Assembly (NCBI GenBank): GCA_026706345.1
Contig: JAPOYX010000148.1
Span: forward strand, 1 to 51,122
Reading direction: 5' to 3'
Length of the DNA stretch: 51,122 nt
From: Gemmatimonadota bacterium
GTDB taxonomy: Bacteria > JAAXHH01
Shown: piece by piece, positions 40,936 through 47,851 of the stretch
Position numbering within the stretch: position 1 is the stretch's first letter
Layout: every line of letters begins with the position of its first letter
Notes under the pieces: model-generated
The model's database searches: none
Told to the model about the DNA's origin: nothing
What the model saw: the letters and a program-made list of their open reading frames with translations, nothing else
Translations under genes and position numbers: made by a program

Positions 40936-41685
40936 ATGTCCGATGCCCTACCCCACGATCGTCCCGTACAGCTCTGGAAAATGACCCGCAGGCAGTTCCG
41001 CGAGGGGATCTACGCCGGCAACCTCAAGGGCGCGATCATCCCCACGGGCAGTACGGAACAGCATAACGAGCACCTGGAGATGTCCCACGACACCGCCAGC
41101 GCCGTGCACGTGTCCGAACGCGCCGCGCAGGCGCTCTATCCCGAGGTCGTGGTCACCACGCCGCTGGCCATCGGCGTGTCGGAGCACTGGATGGACCACA
41201 GAGGGACGCTGACGACCCGGCCCGAGATCTTCACGGAGCTTCTCTACGACGTGGCCGACAGCATGAAAAGGGGCGGGATCAACCATATCCTGGCCGTCAA
41301 CGGCCATGCCGGGAACGCCGGTCCCGTCAACGCCGTGCTGGAGGATATCCAGTCCCGCCTGGGCGTCGATTTCGCCTTCTGCAGCTACTGGGAAGCGTAT
41401 ACTCCGGAAGTCGTGCGGAAATATATGGAATCGAATAACTGCCCCGGCCACGCCAGCGAGTTCGAGACGTCTTTCGCCTACGCGGCCTTCCCCGGGCACG
41501 TCCACTGGGAAGGCGTCGACTATGATTCGGCGAGGCTGACCATATCCGAGGCCGACCGGGCCGCCCAGGACCGGGAATTCCACCACGAGGCCAAACTCGC
41601 CGACGCCGTGAAGGGGCAGGGCATGATCGAGGTGGCGGTCGACTGGGTCGCGGCCAGGATGAAGGCGATGATCGAGGGCACCTGA
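40936..41685 (+). CDS. Creatininase-family amidohydrolase
   Basis: A 249-residue creatinine amidohydrolase-like protein (family that also includes mycofactocin protein MftE and FAPy deformylase). Metal ligands are visible: Glu in PTGSTEQHNEHL, the His and Asp of MSHDT, GHAGNAG, and the Glu in GHASEFETS. The usual substrate range is cyclic or linear amides; the exact one is unknown. AGGAGTG precedes the ATG. It is three bases before the transporter ATPase gene, so it probably processes what the transporter imports. Confidence 0.87.
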   Translation: MSDALPHDRPVQLWKMTRRQFREGIYAGNLKGAIIPTGSTEQHNEHLEMSHDTASAVHVSERAAQALYPEVVVTTPLAIGVSEHWMDHRGTLTTRPEIFTELLYDVADSMKRGGINHILAVNGHAGNAGPVNAVLEDIQSRLGVDFAFCSYWEAYTPEVVRKYMESNNCPGHASEFETSFAYAAFPGHVHWEGVDYDSARLTISEADRAAQDREFHHEAKLADAVKGQGMIEVAVDWVAARMKAMIEGT

Positions 41686-41688
41686 TCC

Positions 41689-42450
41689 GTGTCTGGCGAT
41701 ACCCAATCCATTATCGCGTTTGAAAACGTAAGCAAGTGGTTCGGTACGTTCCAGGTGCTGAGAGCGGTCGATCTGAGCATCCGGGAAGGCGAGTGCATCG
41801 TAATCTGCGGTCCGTCCGGATCGGGCAAGTCCACGCTGATACGCTGCATCAACCGGCTGGAAACCCACGACCAGGGCGCGGTTCGGGTCCACGGTGTCTC
41901 GCTGGGACCGGGCGAGCGGCTCCCCCGCGAACTGCGCGGCAGGATCGGCATGGTCTTCCAGAGCTTCAACCTGTTCCCCCACATGACGGTCCTGCGCAAC
42001 CTCGCCCTCGCCCCCATGCGCAATCTCGGGATGGATAAGGAAAAGGCGGAAGAAACCGCCCTCGCCTATCTCGAGCGCGTGCACATCGGGGACCAGGCCG
42101 AAAAGTACCCCGACCAGCTCTCCGGCGGCCAGCAGCAGCGCGTGGCGATCGCCCGGGCGCTGTGCATGCAGCCGGATATCCTGCTCTTCGACGAGCCCAC
42201 GTCCTCCCTCGACCCGGAGATGATCCGGGAGGTCCTCGACGTGATCTACGAGCTCACGGACGACGGCATCACCATGGTCTGCGTGACCCACGAAATGGGT
42301 TTCGCCCGCAAGGTATCCGACCGGGTCGTCTTCATGGATCACGGCGAGATCGTCGAAAGCGCCGCGCCGGACGCGTTCTTCGACGCGCCACGGGAAGAGC
42401 GAACGCGGGCCTTCCTCAACCAGATCCTCCACTACGAGGCTTCGGCGTGA
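41689..42450 (+). CDS. Polar amino acid ABC transporter, ATP-binding protein
   Basis: A 253-residue GlnQ/HisP-type ATPase. Walker A is GPSGSGKS (residues 41-48), Q-loop FQSFNLFPH, signature LSGGQQQRVAIARAL, Walker B ILLFDEPTSSLDPE and the switch H in VTHEMG. The start is GTG 41689, three bases after the creatininase stop. The stop overlaps the first permease start. The family imports amino acids or opines; the solute is not known because no periplasmic binding protein is encoded in this operon. Confidence 0.95.
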   Translation: MSGDTQSIIAFENVSKWFGTFQVLRAVDLSIREGECIVICGPSGSGKSTLIRCINRLETHDQGAVRVHGVSLGPGERLPRELRGRIGMVFQSFNLFPHMTVLRNLALAPMRNLGMDKEKAEETALAYLERVHIGDQAEKYPDQLSGGQQQRVAIARALCMQPDILLFDEPTSSLDPEMIREVLDVIYELTDDGITMVCVTHEMGFARKVSDRVVFMDHGEIVESAAPDAFFDAPREERTRAFLNQILHYEASA

Positions 42451-43244
42451 TCAGCCTATTCCGCAGGCCGTGGGTCAGGCGTGTCCTGTCGAACTGGATC
42501 CAGCCGGCGGCCATTGCCGGCATCCTCGTCTTCGCGGTCATGCGCGGCGCCGAAAACATCAACTACCGGTGGCAGTGGTACCGCGTGGACGACTTCCTGT
42601 TCACGACCGAAAACGGCGCCTGGTCCGCAGGGCCCCTGGTCCAGGGCCTCTTCGTCACCCTCGAAATATCCGCCCTGAGCCTCTTCCTGACCCTCGTCAT
42701 CGGACTCTCGACCGCGCTCCTGCGGCTTTCTTCTTCCGTGATCGGACGCGGACTCGCCCGCGGGTACCTGGAGCTGATTCGCAACACCCCCCTGTTGATC
42801 CAGCTCTACGTGATGTACTTCGTCCTCGGTCCCATTCTCGGCTGGGGACAGACCACGACGGCGATCGCGTGCCTGGCCGTGTTCCAGGGCGCCTACACGT
42901 CGGAGATCTTCCGGGCCGGCCTTGCCGCCATCCCCCGGGGGCAGGTCGAAGCGGGCGAGAGCCTGGGATTGTCGCGCGTCGACAACTACCGGTACGTCAT
43001 CCTGCCCCAGGTGCTCCGCAACATGCTGCCGCCGCTAACCAACGAGGCGGTATCGCTCGTGAAGAACTCCTCCATCGTCAGCGTCATCGCCATCTTCGAC
43101 TTGACCACGCAGGGCCGGAACCTCATCGCGGACACCTTTCTGACTTTCGAGATCTGGCTCACCGTGGCCGCGGTCTATCTGGCCGTGACCCTGGTCCTTT
43201 CCACCGCCGCGGCCATGGCCGAACGGAGCAGGGCGGGCACGTAA
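42447..43244 (+). CDS. Amino acid ABC transporter permease 1
   Basis: A 265-residue HisM/GlnP-type permease. An N-terminal helix (~16-33) and further helices (~65-95, 110-135, 185-205, 240-260) surround the EAA-loop EAGESLGLSRVDNYRYVILPQVLRN segment (here EAGESLG...ILPQ). The start is GTG 42447, overlapping the ATPase stop. Its stop and the next ATG overlap as TAATG. Confidence 0.92.
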   Translation: MISLFRRPWVRRVLSNWIQPAAIAGILVFAVMRGAENINYRWQWYRVDDFLFTTENGAWSAGPLVQGLFVTLEISALSLFLTLVIGLSTALLRLSSSVIGRGLARGYLELIRNTPLLIQLYVMYFVLGPILGWGQTTTAIACLAVFQGAYTSEIFRAGLAAIPRGQVEAGESLGLSRVDNYRYVILPQVLRNMLPPLTNEAVSLVKNSSIVSVIAIFDLTTQGRNLIADTFLTFEIWLTVAAVYLAVTLVLSTAAAMAERSRAGT

Positions 43245-44143
43245 TGTCAATACCCGATCGCGGGAAGAGAAGATTCCGGCCGACCCGGCTGGACGGGATA
43301 CTGCTGGTTGGATTGGTTCTGGCGGCCGGCTGGCTGTGGTACCGCTCGGCCATTGGCGTGGCGTACCGCTGGGACTGGCCCCAGGCGCTTTCGACCGTAT
43401 TCGCGTCCGGGGAAGCCGGCGAGACGCCCTTTTTCCTGACGGGGATATACGCGACCCTGCGGCTGAGCGCCTGGGGAGCGGTGCTGGCTACCATCCTGGG
43501 CGTCTTGATCGGCGTGGGAAGATACTCCGGCGTGCGCACCCTGCGGATGTTCTGCGGGACCTACATCCAGATCCTCCGCAACATCCCGCCCCTGGTGTTC
43601 ATCTTCATCTTCTACTTCTTCATCAGCAGCCAGCTTATGCCCCTGCTCGGACTGGACGCCCTGTTCAACCGGCCCGCGGAAGAAGCGTCGGGATGGCAGC
43701 GTTTCCTCTTCGGTCCGCCGGCGCTCTGGGAGAATCTGATCTCCGGCGTGCTGTGCATATCCTTCATCAGCGCGGCGTACATCGCGGAAGTCGTCCGAGC
43801 CGGCCTGGCCGCCATCCCCCGGGGACAGTGGGAAGCCGGGGAAAGCCTGGGCATACCGGTCCTGGACCGTTACCGCTACGTCATCTTTCCCCAGGCGCTG
43901 GCGCGCATCGCCTCGCCACTGGCGGGCCAGTACATTTCCCTGGTGAAGGACTCTTCCATCGTCTCGCTCATCTCCGTCCAGGAACTGACCTTCGTCGGCT
44001 CGGAGATCGCCAATTCGAGCGGGCTGCTTTTCGAGGTGTGGCTGCTGGTGGCCTTCGTGTACTTCCTCCTCTGCCTGTCCCTGTCCGTCCTGCTGAGGCG
44101 GGTGGAACGGCGCGTGACCCGGCACTTTCACCAGTTTGCGTAG
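43244..44143 (+). CDS. Amino acid ABC transporter permease 2
   Basis: A 299-residue permease paralogous to the preceding one, with the same loop EAGESLGIPVLDRYRYVIFP and IRN-like TYIQILRNIPPLVFIF. The larger loop between helices (residues ~130-165) distinguishes it. Together with the ATPase and permease 1 it forms a heteromeric importer of the polar amino acid uptake (PAAT) family. It ends six bases from the convergent FAD oxidase gene. Confidence 0.92.
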   Translation: MSIPDRGKRRFRPTRLDGILLVGLVLAAGWLWYRSAIGVAYRWDWPQALSTVFASGEAGETPFFLTGIYATLRLSAWGAVLATILGVLIGVGRYSGVRTLRMFCGTYIQILRNIPPLVFIFIFYFFISSQLMPLLGLDALFNRPAEEASGWQRFLFGPPALWENLISGVLCISFISAAYIAEVVRAGLAAIPRGQWEAGESLGIPVLDRYRYVIFPQALARIASPLAGQYISLVKDSSIVSLISVQELTFVGSEIANSSGLLFEVWLLVAFVYFLLCLSLSVLLRRVERRVTRHFHQFA

Positions 44144-44149
44144 GATGGC

Positions 44150-45538
44150 TCAGCGGCGCCGGTTCTCCGCGTCGATTCCGCCGCGGAGCGGGTCGAAGAC
44201 CTTCTTCACCGTTTCAAACTGGTGCTCCACGCTTGAAGGCCTTCCCAGCAACCGGTCGCTGACTATACGCGCCGCCACCGTGGCGTAAGCATTGCCCCGG
44301 CCCGTGAAACCGGCGACGATGTGGACGCCGGGCGTTTCCGTCTCGCCGACGAAGGGGCTGCTGTCGTAGGAGAATCCCATGACGCCGCCCCAGCGGTGGG
44401 TGCGGCCGAGACCGGCAAGGTAGGGGAAGATGCCGTTGAACGCCCGGTCGTTCGACCTCTGGACCGCCCGCGTAGGCTGTTCCTTGTATCCCCTGTACGT
44501 CCTGATCGGCCGGCCCCTGCGCCGGATAAAGTGAAACCCCCTTTCGGCGCGGACGTGGTGATTCCGCCCGCCGCCGAAGAGCAGCCGGCCGCCTTCGCCG
44601 GGTCCGTCGTGCAACTGCCGCCAGAAATCCCAGCCATCGTTGGCGTAGAAGACCCCGTTGAACAGGCGCTCTGTGGCGGGCTCCGTCGTGAAAACCTGTC
44701 CCCGGTGGGGGATGATGCGTCTTTCATATCGGGCATCGAGCTGGGGCGTGTAGGCGTTCATGCCCAGCAGCACGTGCTGCGTCCTGATCCGTCCGCCTGG
44801 GGTGTGGACCAGGAGACCTCCGGGCTTTGAAACCACCGCGCCGCGGCCATTCCGGATCGATCCACCACCGAACCGCTCGACTCCGTTAACCGGCGTATAC
44901 TCGAAGAACCGGACGCCCAGTCCGCTTGCGGCGCTGGCGAGACCGCGCACGTACTTGACCGGGTGGAGTTCCCCGTCGAACCGGTTCCACAGGGCGCCGG
45001 CGAGCAGGGGGCTGCGCTTGAGGTCGTAGAGTCTGTCCTCGTCCAGATACTCCACCTCGAAACCATCCTCCCGGAGGAGGTTGTACGATTGGATGATCCG
45101 TTCCAGGGGGTCCGCGTGAGAACCGCGGTCCGGCCGCTTCATCGCCACCACGTAGCTGCCGTGCCGGTAGTAGTCGCACTGTATGTCGTACTTCTTCATG
45201 AGACCGGCCATGAGATCATGGTTCTCAAGGGCGATCGTCCACGCCTCCCGCGCCATGTCCCTGCCGTCCGTTCCGTACAGATCCGTCAATTCCTCCACGG
45301 CCTCGACATAGTACTCGTGGGTCCCCGCCAGCATGAACCCCCCGTTGCGGCCCGTCGCGCCCGAAGCGATCTCGCGGCGTTCAAGCACCGCCACGCGCGC
45401 GCCGCCTTCGGCCAGGAACAGGGCGCCGGTCACCCCCGTCACGCCGCCGCCGATAACGACGACGTCCACGTCCAGGTCCCCGGACAGGGGATCCGAGGGC
45501 GTGTAGGGCATGTCCAGCCAGTAGGAATCACGGATCAT
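44150..45538 (-). CDS. FAD-dependent amine/amino acid oxidoreductase (DAO family)
   Basis: A 462-residue flavoprotein of the DadA/glycine-oxidase fold. The dinucleotide motif is IGGGVTGVTGALFLAEGG (GxGxxG at residues 30-35) with the acidic residue at ~52 (VAVLERREIASGATGRNGG), and the C-terminal ATG-like motif GFTGRGNAYATVAARIVSD. The pattern LPY... and GATGRNGGFMLAG resembles gamma-glutamylputrescine oxidase-like (PuuB) proteins. Probably it oxidises a secondary amine or amino acid brought in by the neighbouring transporter. It is convergent with the transporter operon. Confidence 0.88.
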   Translation of the reverse strand: MIRDSYWLDMPYTPSDPLSGDLDVDVVVIGGGVTGVTGALFLAEGGARVAVLERREIASGATGRNGGFMLAGTHEYYVEAVEELTDLYGTDGRDMAREAWTIALENHDLMAGLMKKYDIQCDYYRHGSYVVAMKRPDRGSHADPLERIIQSYNLLREDGFEVEYLDEDRLYDLKRSPLLAGALWNRFDGELHPVKYVRGLASAASGLGVRFFEYTPVNGVERFGGGSIRNGRGAVVSKPGGLLVHTPGGRIRTQHVLLGMNAYTPQLDARYERRIIPHRGQVFTTEPATERLFNGVFYANDGWDFWRQLHDGPGEGGRLLFGGGRNHHVRAERGFHFIRRRGRPIRTYRGYKEQPTRAVQRSNDRAFNGIFPYLAGLGRTHRWGGVMGFSYDSSPFVGETETPGVHIVAGFTGRGNAYATVAARIVSDRLLGRPSSVEHQFETVKKVFDPLRGGIDAENRRR

Positions 45539-45747
45539 GGGCTGCTTTCTGAGTCACGAATATCGCTTCAGCGAATGATCATTGTAGGATAAACCAGACA
45601 GATTATTGACGAGGTTTTCAGAGCGTTCTCCGACTGTTAAAGGATACGAATGCGAAGTCCTCTGCGTCAAGGAACACGTACACTCCCGGCCAATTCATTC
45701 TGACAGGATCGGCATTGACATAGTACATCTAACCCAACTACGTTCTG

Positions 45748-46025
45748 GTGATTCGATCTTTTCGGCACCGTGGTCTCAAACGGATATATGATTCTGGACT
45801 TGCAAGAGGAGTCCGTGCTGACTTTGTGAGAAAGATTACACTTATCCTGTCGGACCTAGATGCTGCCATTAAACCGTCCGATCTCGATCTACCAGGGTAT
45901 CGACTTCATCCACTGAAGGCAGTTTGAGGGAGTTCTGGAGCGTATCTGTTTCTGCAAACTGGAGGATCATTTTTCGATTTGAAAAGGAAAACGTCCATGA
46001 TGTCGATCTGGTCGACTACCACTAG
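45748..46025 (+). pseudogene. higB: higB toxin pseudogene (one frameshift)
   Basis: Reading from GTG 45748 gives a RelE/HigB-type toxin (IRSFRHRGLKRIYDSGLARG, then DLDLPGYRLHPLK) which hits TGA near 45933. Joining the next frame from ~45921 restores FWSVSVSANWRIIFRF and VDLVDYH with a stop at 46023. The fit indicates loss of one G (AAGGC where AAGGGC is expected). HigB cleaves ribosome-bound mRNA; here the gene is broken unless a sequencing error is responsible. Confidence 0.8.
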
Positions 46026-46040
46026 AAAGGGGCAGATGAT

Positions 46041-46327
46041 ATGGCCATGAACAATCCGTCGCATCCCGGTCACAGCATAAGCCAGAACTGCCTGAACCCA
46101 TTTGGCCTGAACGTCACCGAGGCGGCACGGATTCTTGATGTCTCTCGTCACACGCTTTCACGTCTGCTGAATGGCCTTCAGCTGTCTCAGCCGAAATGGC
46201 GATTCGGCTGGAGAAGGCAGGATGGTCCAATGCCGAATTCTGGCTTCGTCGCCAGGCCAACTTTAATCTGGCACAGGCACGCAGGAACGAAGACCAGATC
46301 AGGGTCGAACGTTATATGCCCGGATAG
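46041..46327 (+). pseudogene. higA: higA antitoxin pseudogene (one frameshift)
   Basis: ATG 46041 opens a HigA-type XRE antitoxin (HPGHSISQNCLNPFGLNVTE, then AARILDVSRHTLSRLLNG). The frame is lost near 46171-46180; the other frame then reads SAEMAIRLEKAGWSNAEFW and LRRQANFNLAQARRNEDQIR to TAG 46325. The gene sits 15 bp after higB, the standard toxin-first order. Both genes carry a single indel, so the module is inactive or the data contain indel errors. Confidence 0.8.
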
Positions 46328-46473
46328 GACTTCTCTCAATTCACGACTAAGCAACCGATTGTTGTGGACGAACTAATCGCCGTAGTCTGAGACGCTCTCT
46401 CGCGTTCCGAAGAAGACAAGACTTCCAATCTGTCCGGATGGTTAGAAGTTGACACAACCAAGGAGTCGCTCAA

Positions 46474-46701
46474 ATGACCAGGAGCGCGAAGTACATCAAA
46501 ATCGTCGAGTGGTCGGATGAAGACGGATGCTTCATCGGCTACTGTCCAGGTATCATTGGACCGTGTTGTCACGGTGACGAAGAAACCGAAGTTTACCGCG
46601 AGCTTTGCCAGATTGTCGACGAGTGGCTTGAGATCGCACAGAAAGAAAACAAGGAATTGCCTCCCCCGACTACAGGGCGAGATCTGATCCGTACTGGTTG
46701 A
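46474..46701 (+). CDS. HicB-like protein without partner toxin, possibly truncated
   Basis: A 75-residue protein with the HicB fold (YIKIVEWSDEDGCFIGYCPG, then CHGDEETEVYRELCQIVDEW), which resembles a degenerate RNase H-like domain. The usual C-terminal ribbon-helix-helix or HTH DNA-binding segment is missing; the protein stops after GRDLIRTG. No HicA-like double-stranded RNA-binding toxin was seen in the 100 bp on either side. GGAGTCGCTCAA precedes the ATG. It may be an orphan antitoxin or a remnant. Confidence 0.65.
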   Translation: MTRSAKYIKIVEWSDEDGCFIGYCPGIIGPCCHGDEETEVYRELCQIVDEWLEIAQKENKELPPPTTGRDLIRTG

Positions 46702-46725
46702 CCGGGGAAAGGCGTCAATCCTGTA

Positions 46726-47625
46726 TCACACCTCCAGGACGGCCGCCAGGGTTTCCCCTTCGTGCACGCGGTTGAAGGTCCGCAGGACCAGCACGTGGCC
46801 GGACTGCGTGGACACGATTTCCTCTCTGCGCTCGCCCAGCAGGTCGGTAACCACCCCGAAGACTTCTCCCGGCTCGATGCGGTCCATCAGTTCCACCCAG
46901 GGCTCGAAGAACCCGGAAAACGGTGAAGGGTAGTTCAACTGGATATGGCCGGCGCCCTCCCGGTCGTCCTCCACCGTATGCCGGATCCGCGACGGCGGCT
47001 GGGCGCGCTCGATCATGCCCAGCACGCCCAGGACGTTCAGGCAGCCTTCGTAGTACTGATCTACACCTTCGGGATCGCAGTCTCCGGCTCCCATCCATTC
47101 CGAGTAGATCGCGGGGATGCGGGCGTCGCGGGCTATGGACAGCGTGCGACCGTCGTGACCCGCGTACGTACCCCAGACGACCGGCATGTTGAAGGCCCGC
47201 GCCATCTCCCGCTGTTTCTCCAGCACCCCGGTTTCGGGATGCAGCATGTATCCCACGGTCGGGTAGAACCGGGAAACCAGGCCCCCGCTGTGCAGGTCGA
47301 TCAGGTAGTCGGCCTCCCGGATAAGGGCGCTTGCCGCGAATGCGACGCGCTCGGTGACGGTGCCGTCTTCCCTCCCCGGACAGGTCCGCGCGAGGTCCAG
47401 GCCGTCCTCCGCGGTCCGCTGGCCGCGCCAGTACGCCGCCTCGTTCACGACGGGCACCAGGGTGACGCTTCCCGACAGATCATCGGAATCCAGGGCCTCC
47501 TTCAGGCGCCGGATAGCCCACATGGATTCGAATTCGTCCCCGTGTATCCCTCCGAGTATGAGCAGGTTCGGGCCGGGCGCTTTCCCTTTTATTGTTACGG
47601 ACTTCAGCGTGACGGGGCCTGACAT
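46726..47625 (-). CDS. Succinylglutamate desuccinylase/aspartoacylase-family protein
   Basis: A 299-residue M14-like zinc deacylase. The zinc ligands are in GGIHGDEFES (His28, Glu31) and DLHSGG (His), followed by YSEWMGAG and the family beta-domain at the C-terminus (GHVLVLRTFNRVHEGETL). Substrates are N-acyl amino acids; the exact one is unknown. ATG 47625 is decided by AAGGAG seven bases before it; the frame is open 147 bases further upstream. It is divergent from the lyase gene. Confidence 0.87.
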   Translation of the reverse strand: MSGPVTLKSVTIKGKAPGPNLLILGGIHGDEFESMWAIRRLKEALDSDDLSGSVTLVPVVNEAAYWRGQRTAEDGLDLARTCPGREDGTVTERVAFAASALIREADYLIDLHSGGLVSRFYPTVGYMLHPETGVLEKQREMARAFNMPVVWGTYAGHDGRTLSIARDARIPAIYSEWMGAGDCDPEGVDQYYEGCLNVLGVLGMIERAQPPSRIRHTVEDDREGAGHIQLNYPSPFSGFFEPWVELMDRIEPGEVFGVVTDLLGERREEIVSTQSGHVLVLRTFNRVHEGETLAAVLEV

Positions 47626-47851
47626 GGGATTCTCCTTGACGTATATTCCCTGATAGCCGGTTTCCTGCCGACAACAGCGTTCCCGGAGCGGTCTGTAGCA
47701 GGACCGATGAATAGCAGACCGATGAAGATCCGAACTCGGCGCCATGGGCATTGGGTGGAAACTCGCCCGCAACTGCGCGCAGGAATATACCGGCTCGGTT
47801 GGTTCGGATCAAGCAATGCAAACCGTACGAAGCAGATGAAAGAAAGATGTC

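Noticed and set aside
45748-46327. Programmed ribosomal frameshifting in higBA
   Set aside because: There is no slippery heptamer or downstream structure at either break, and homologs are single-frame.
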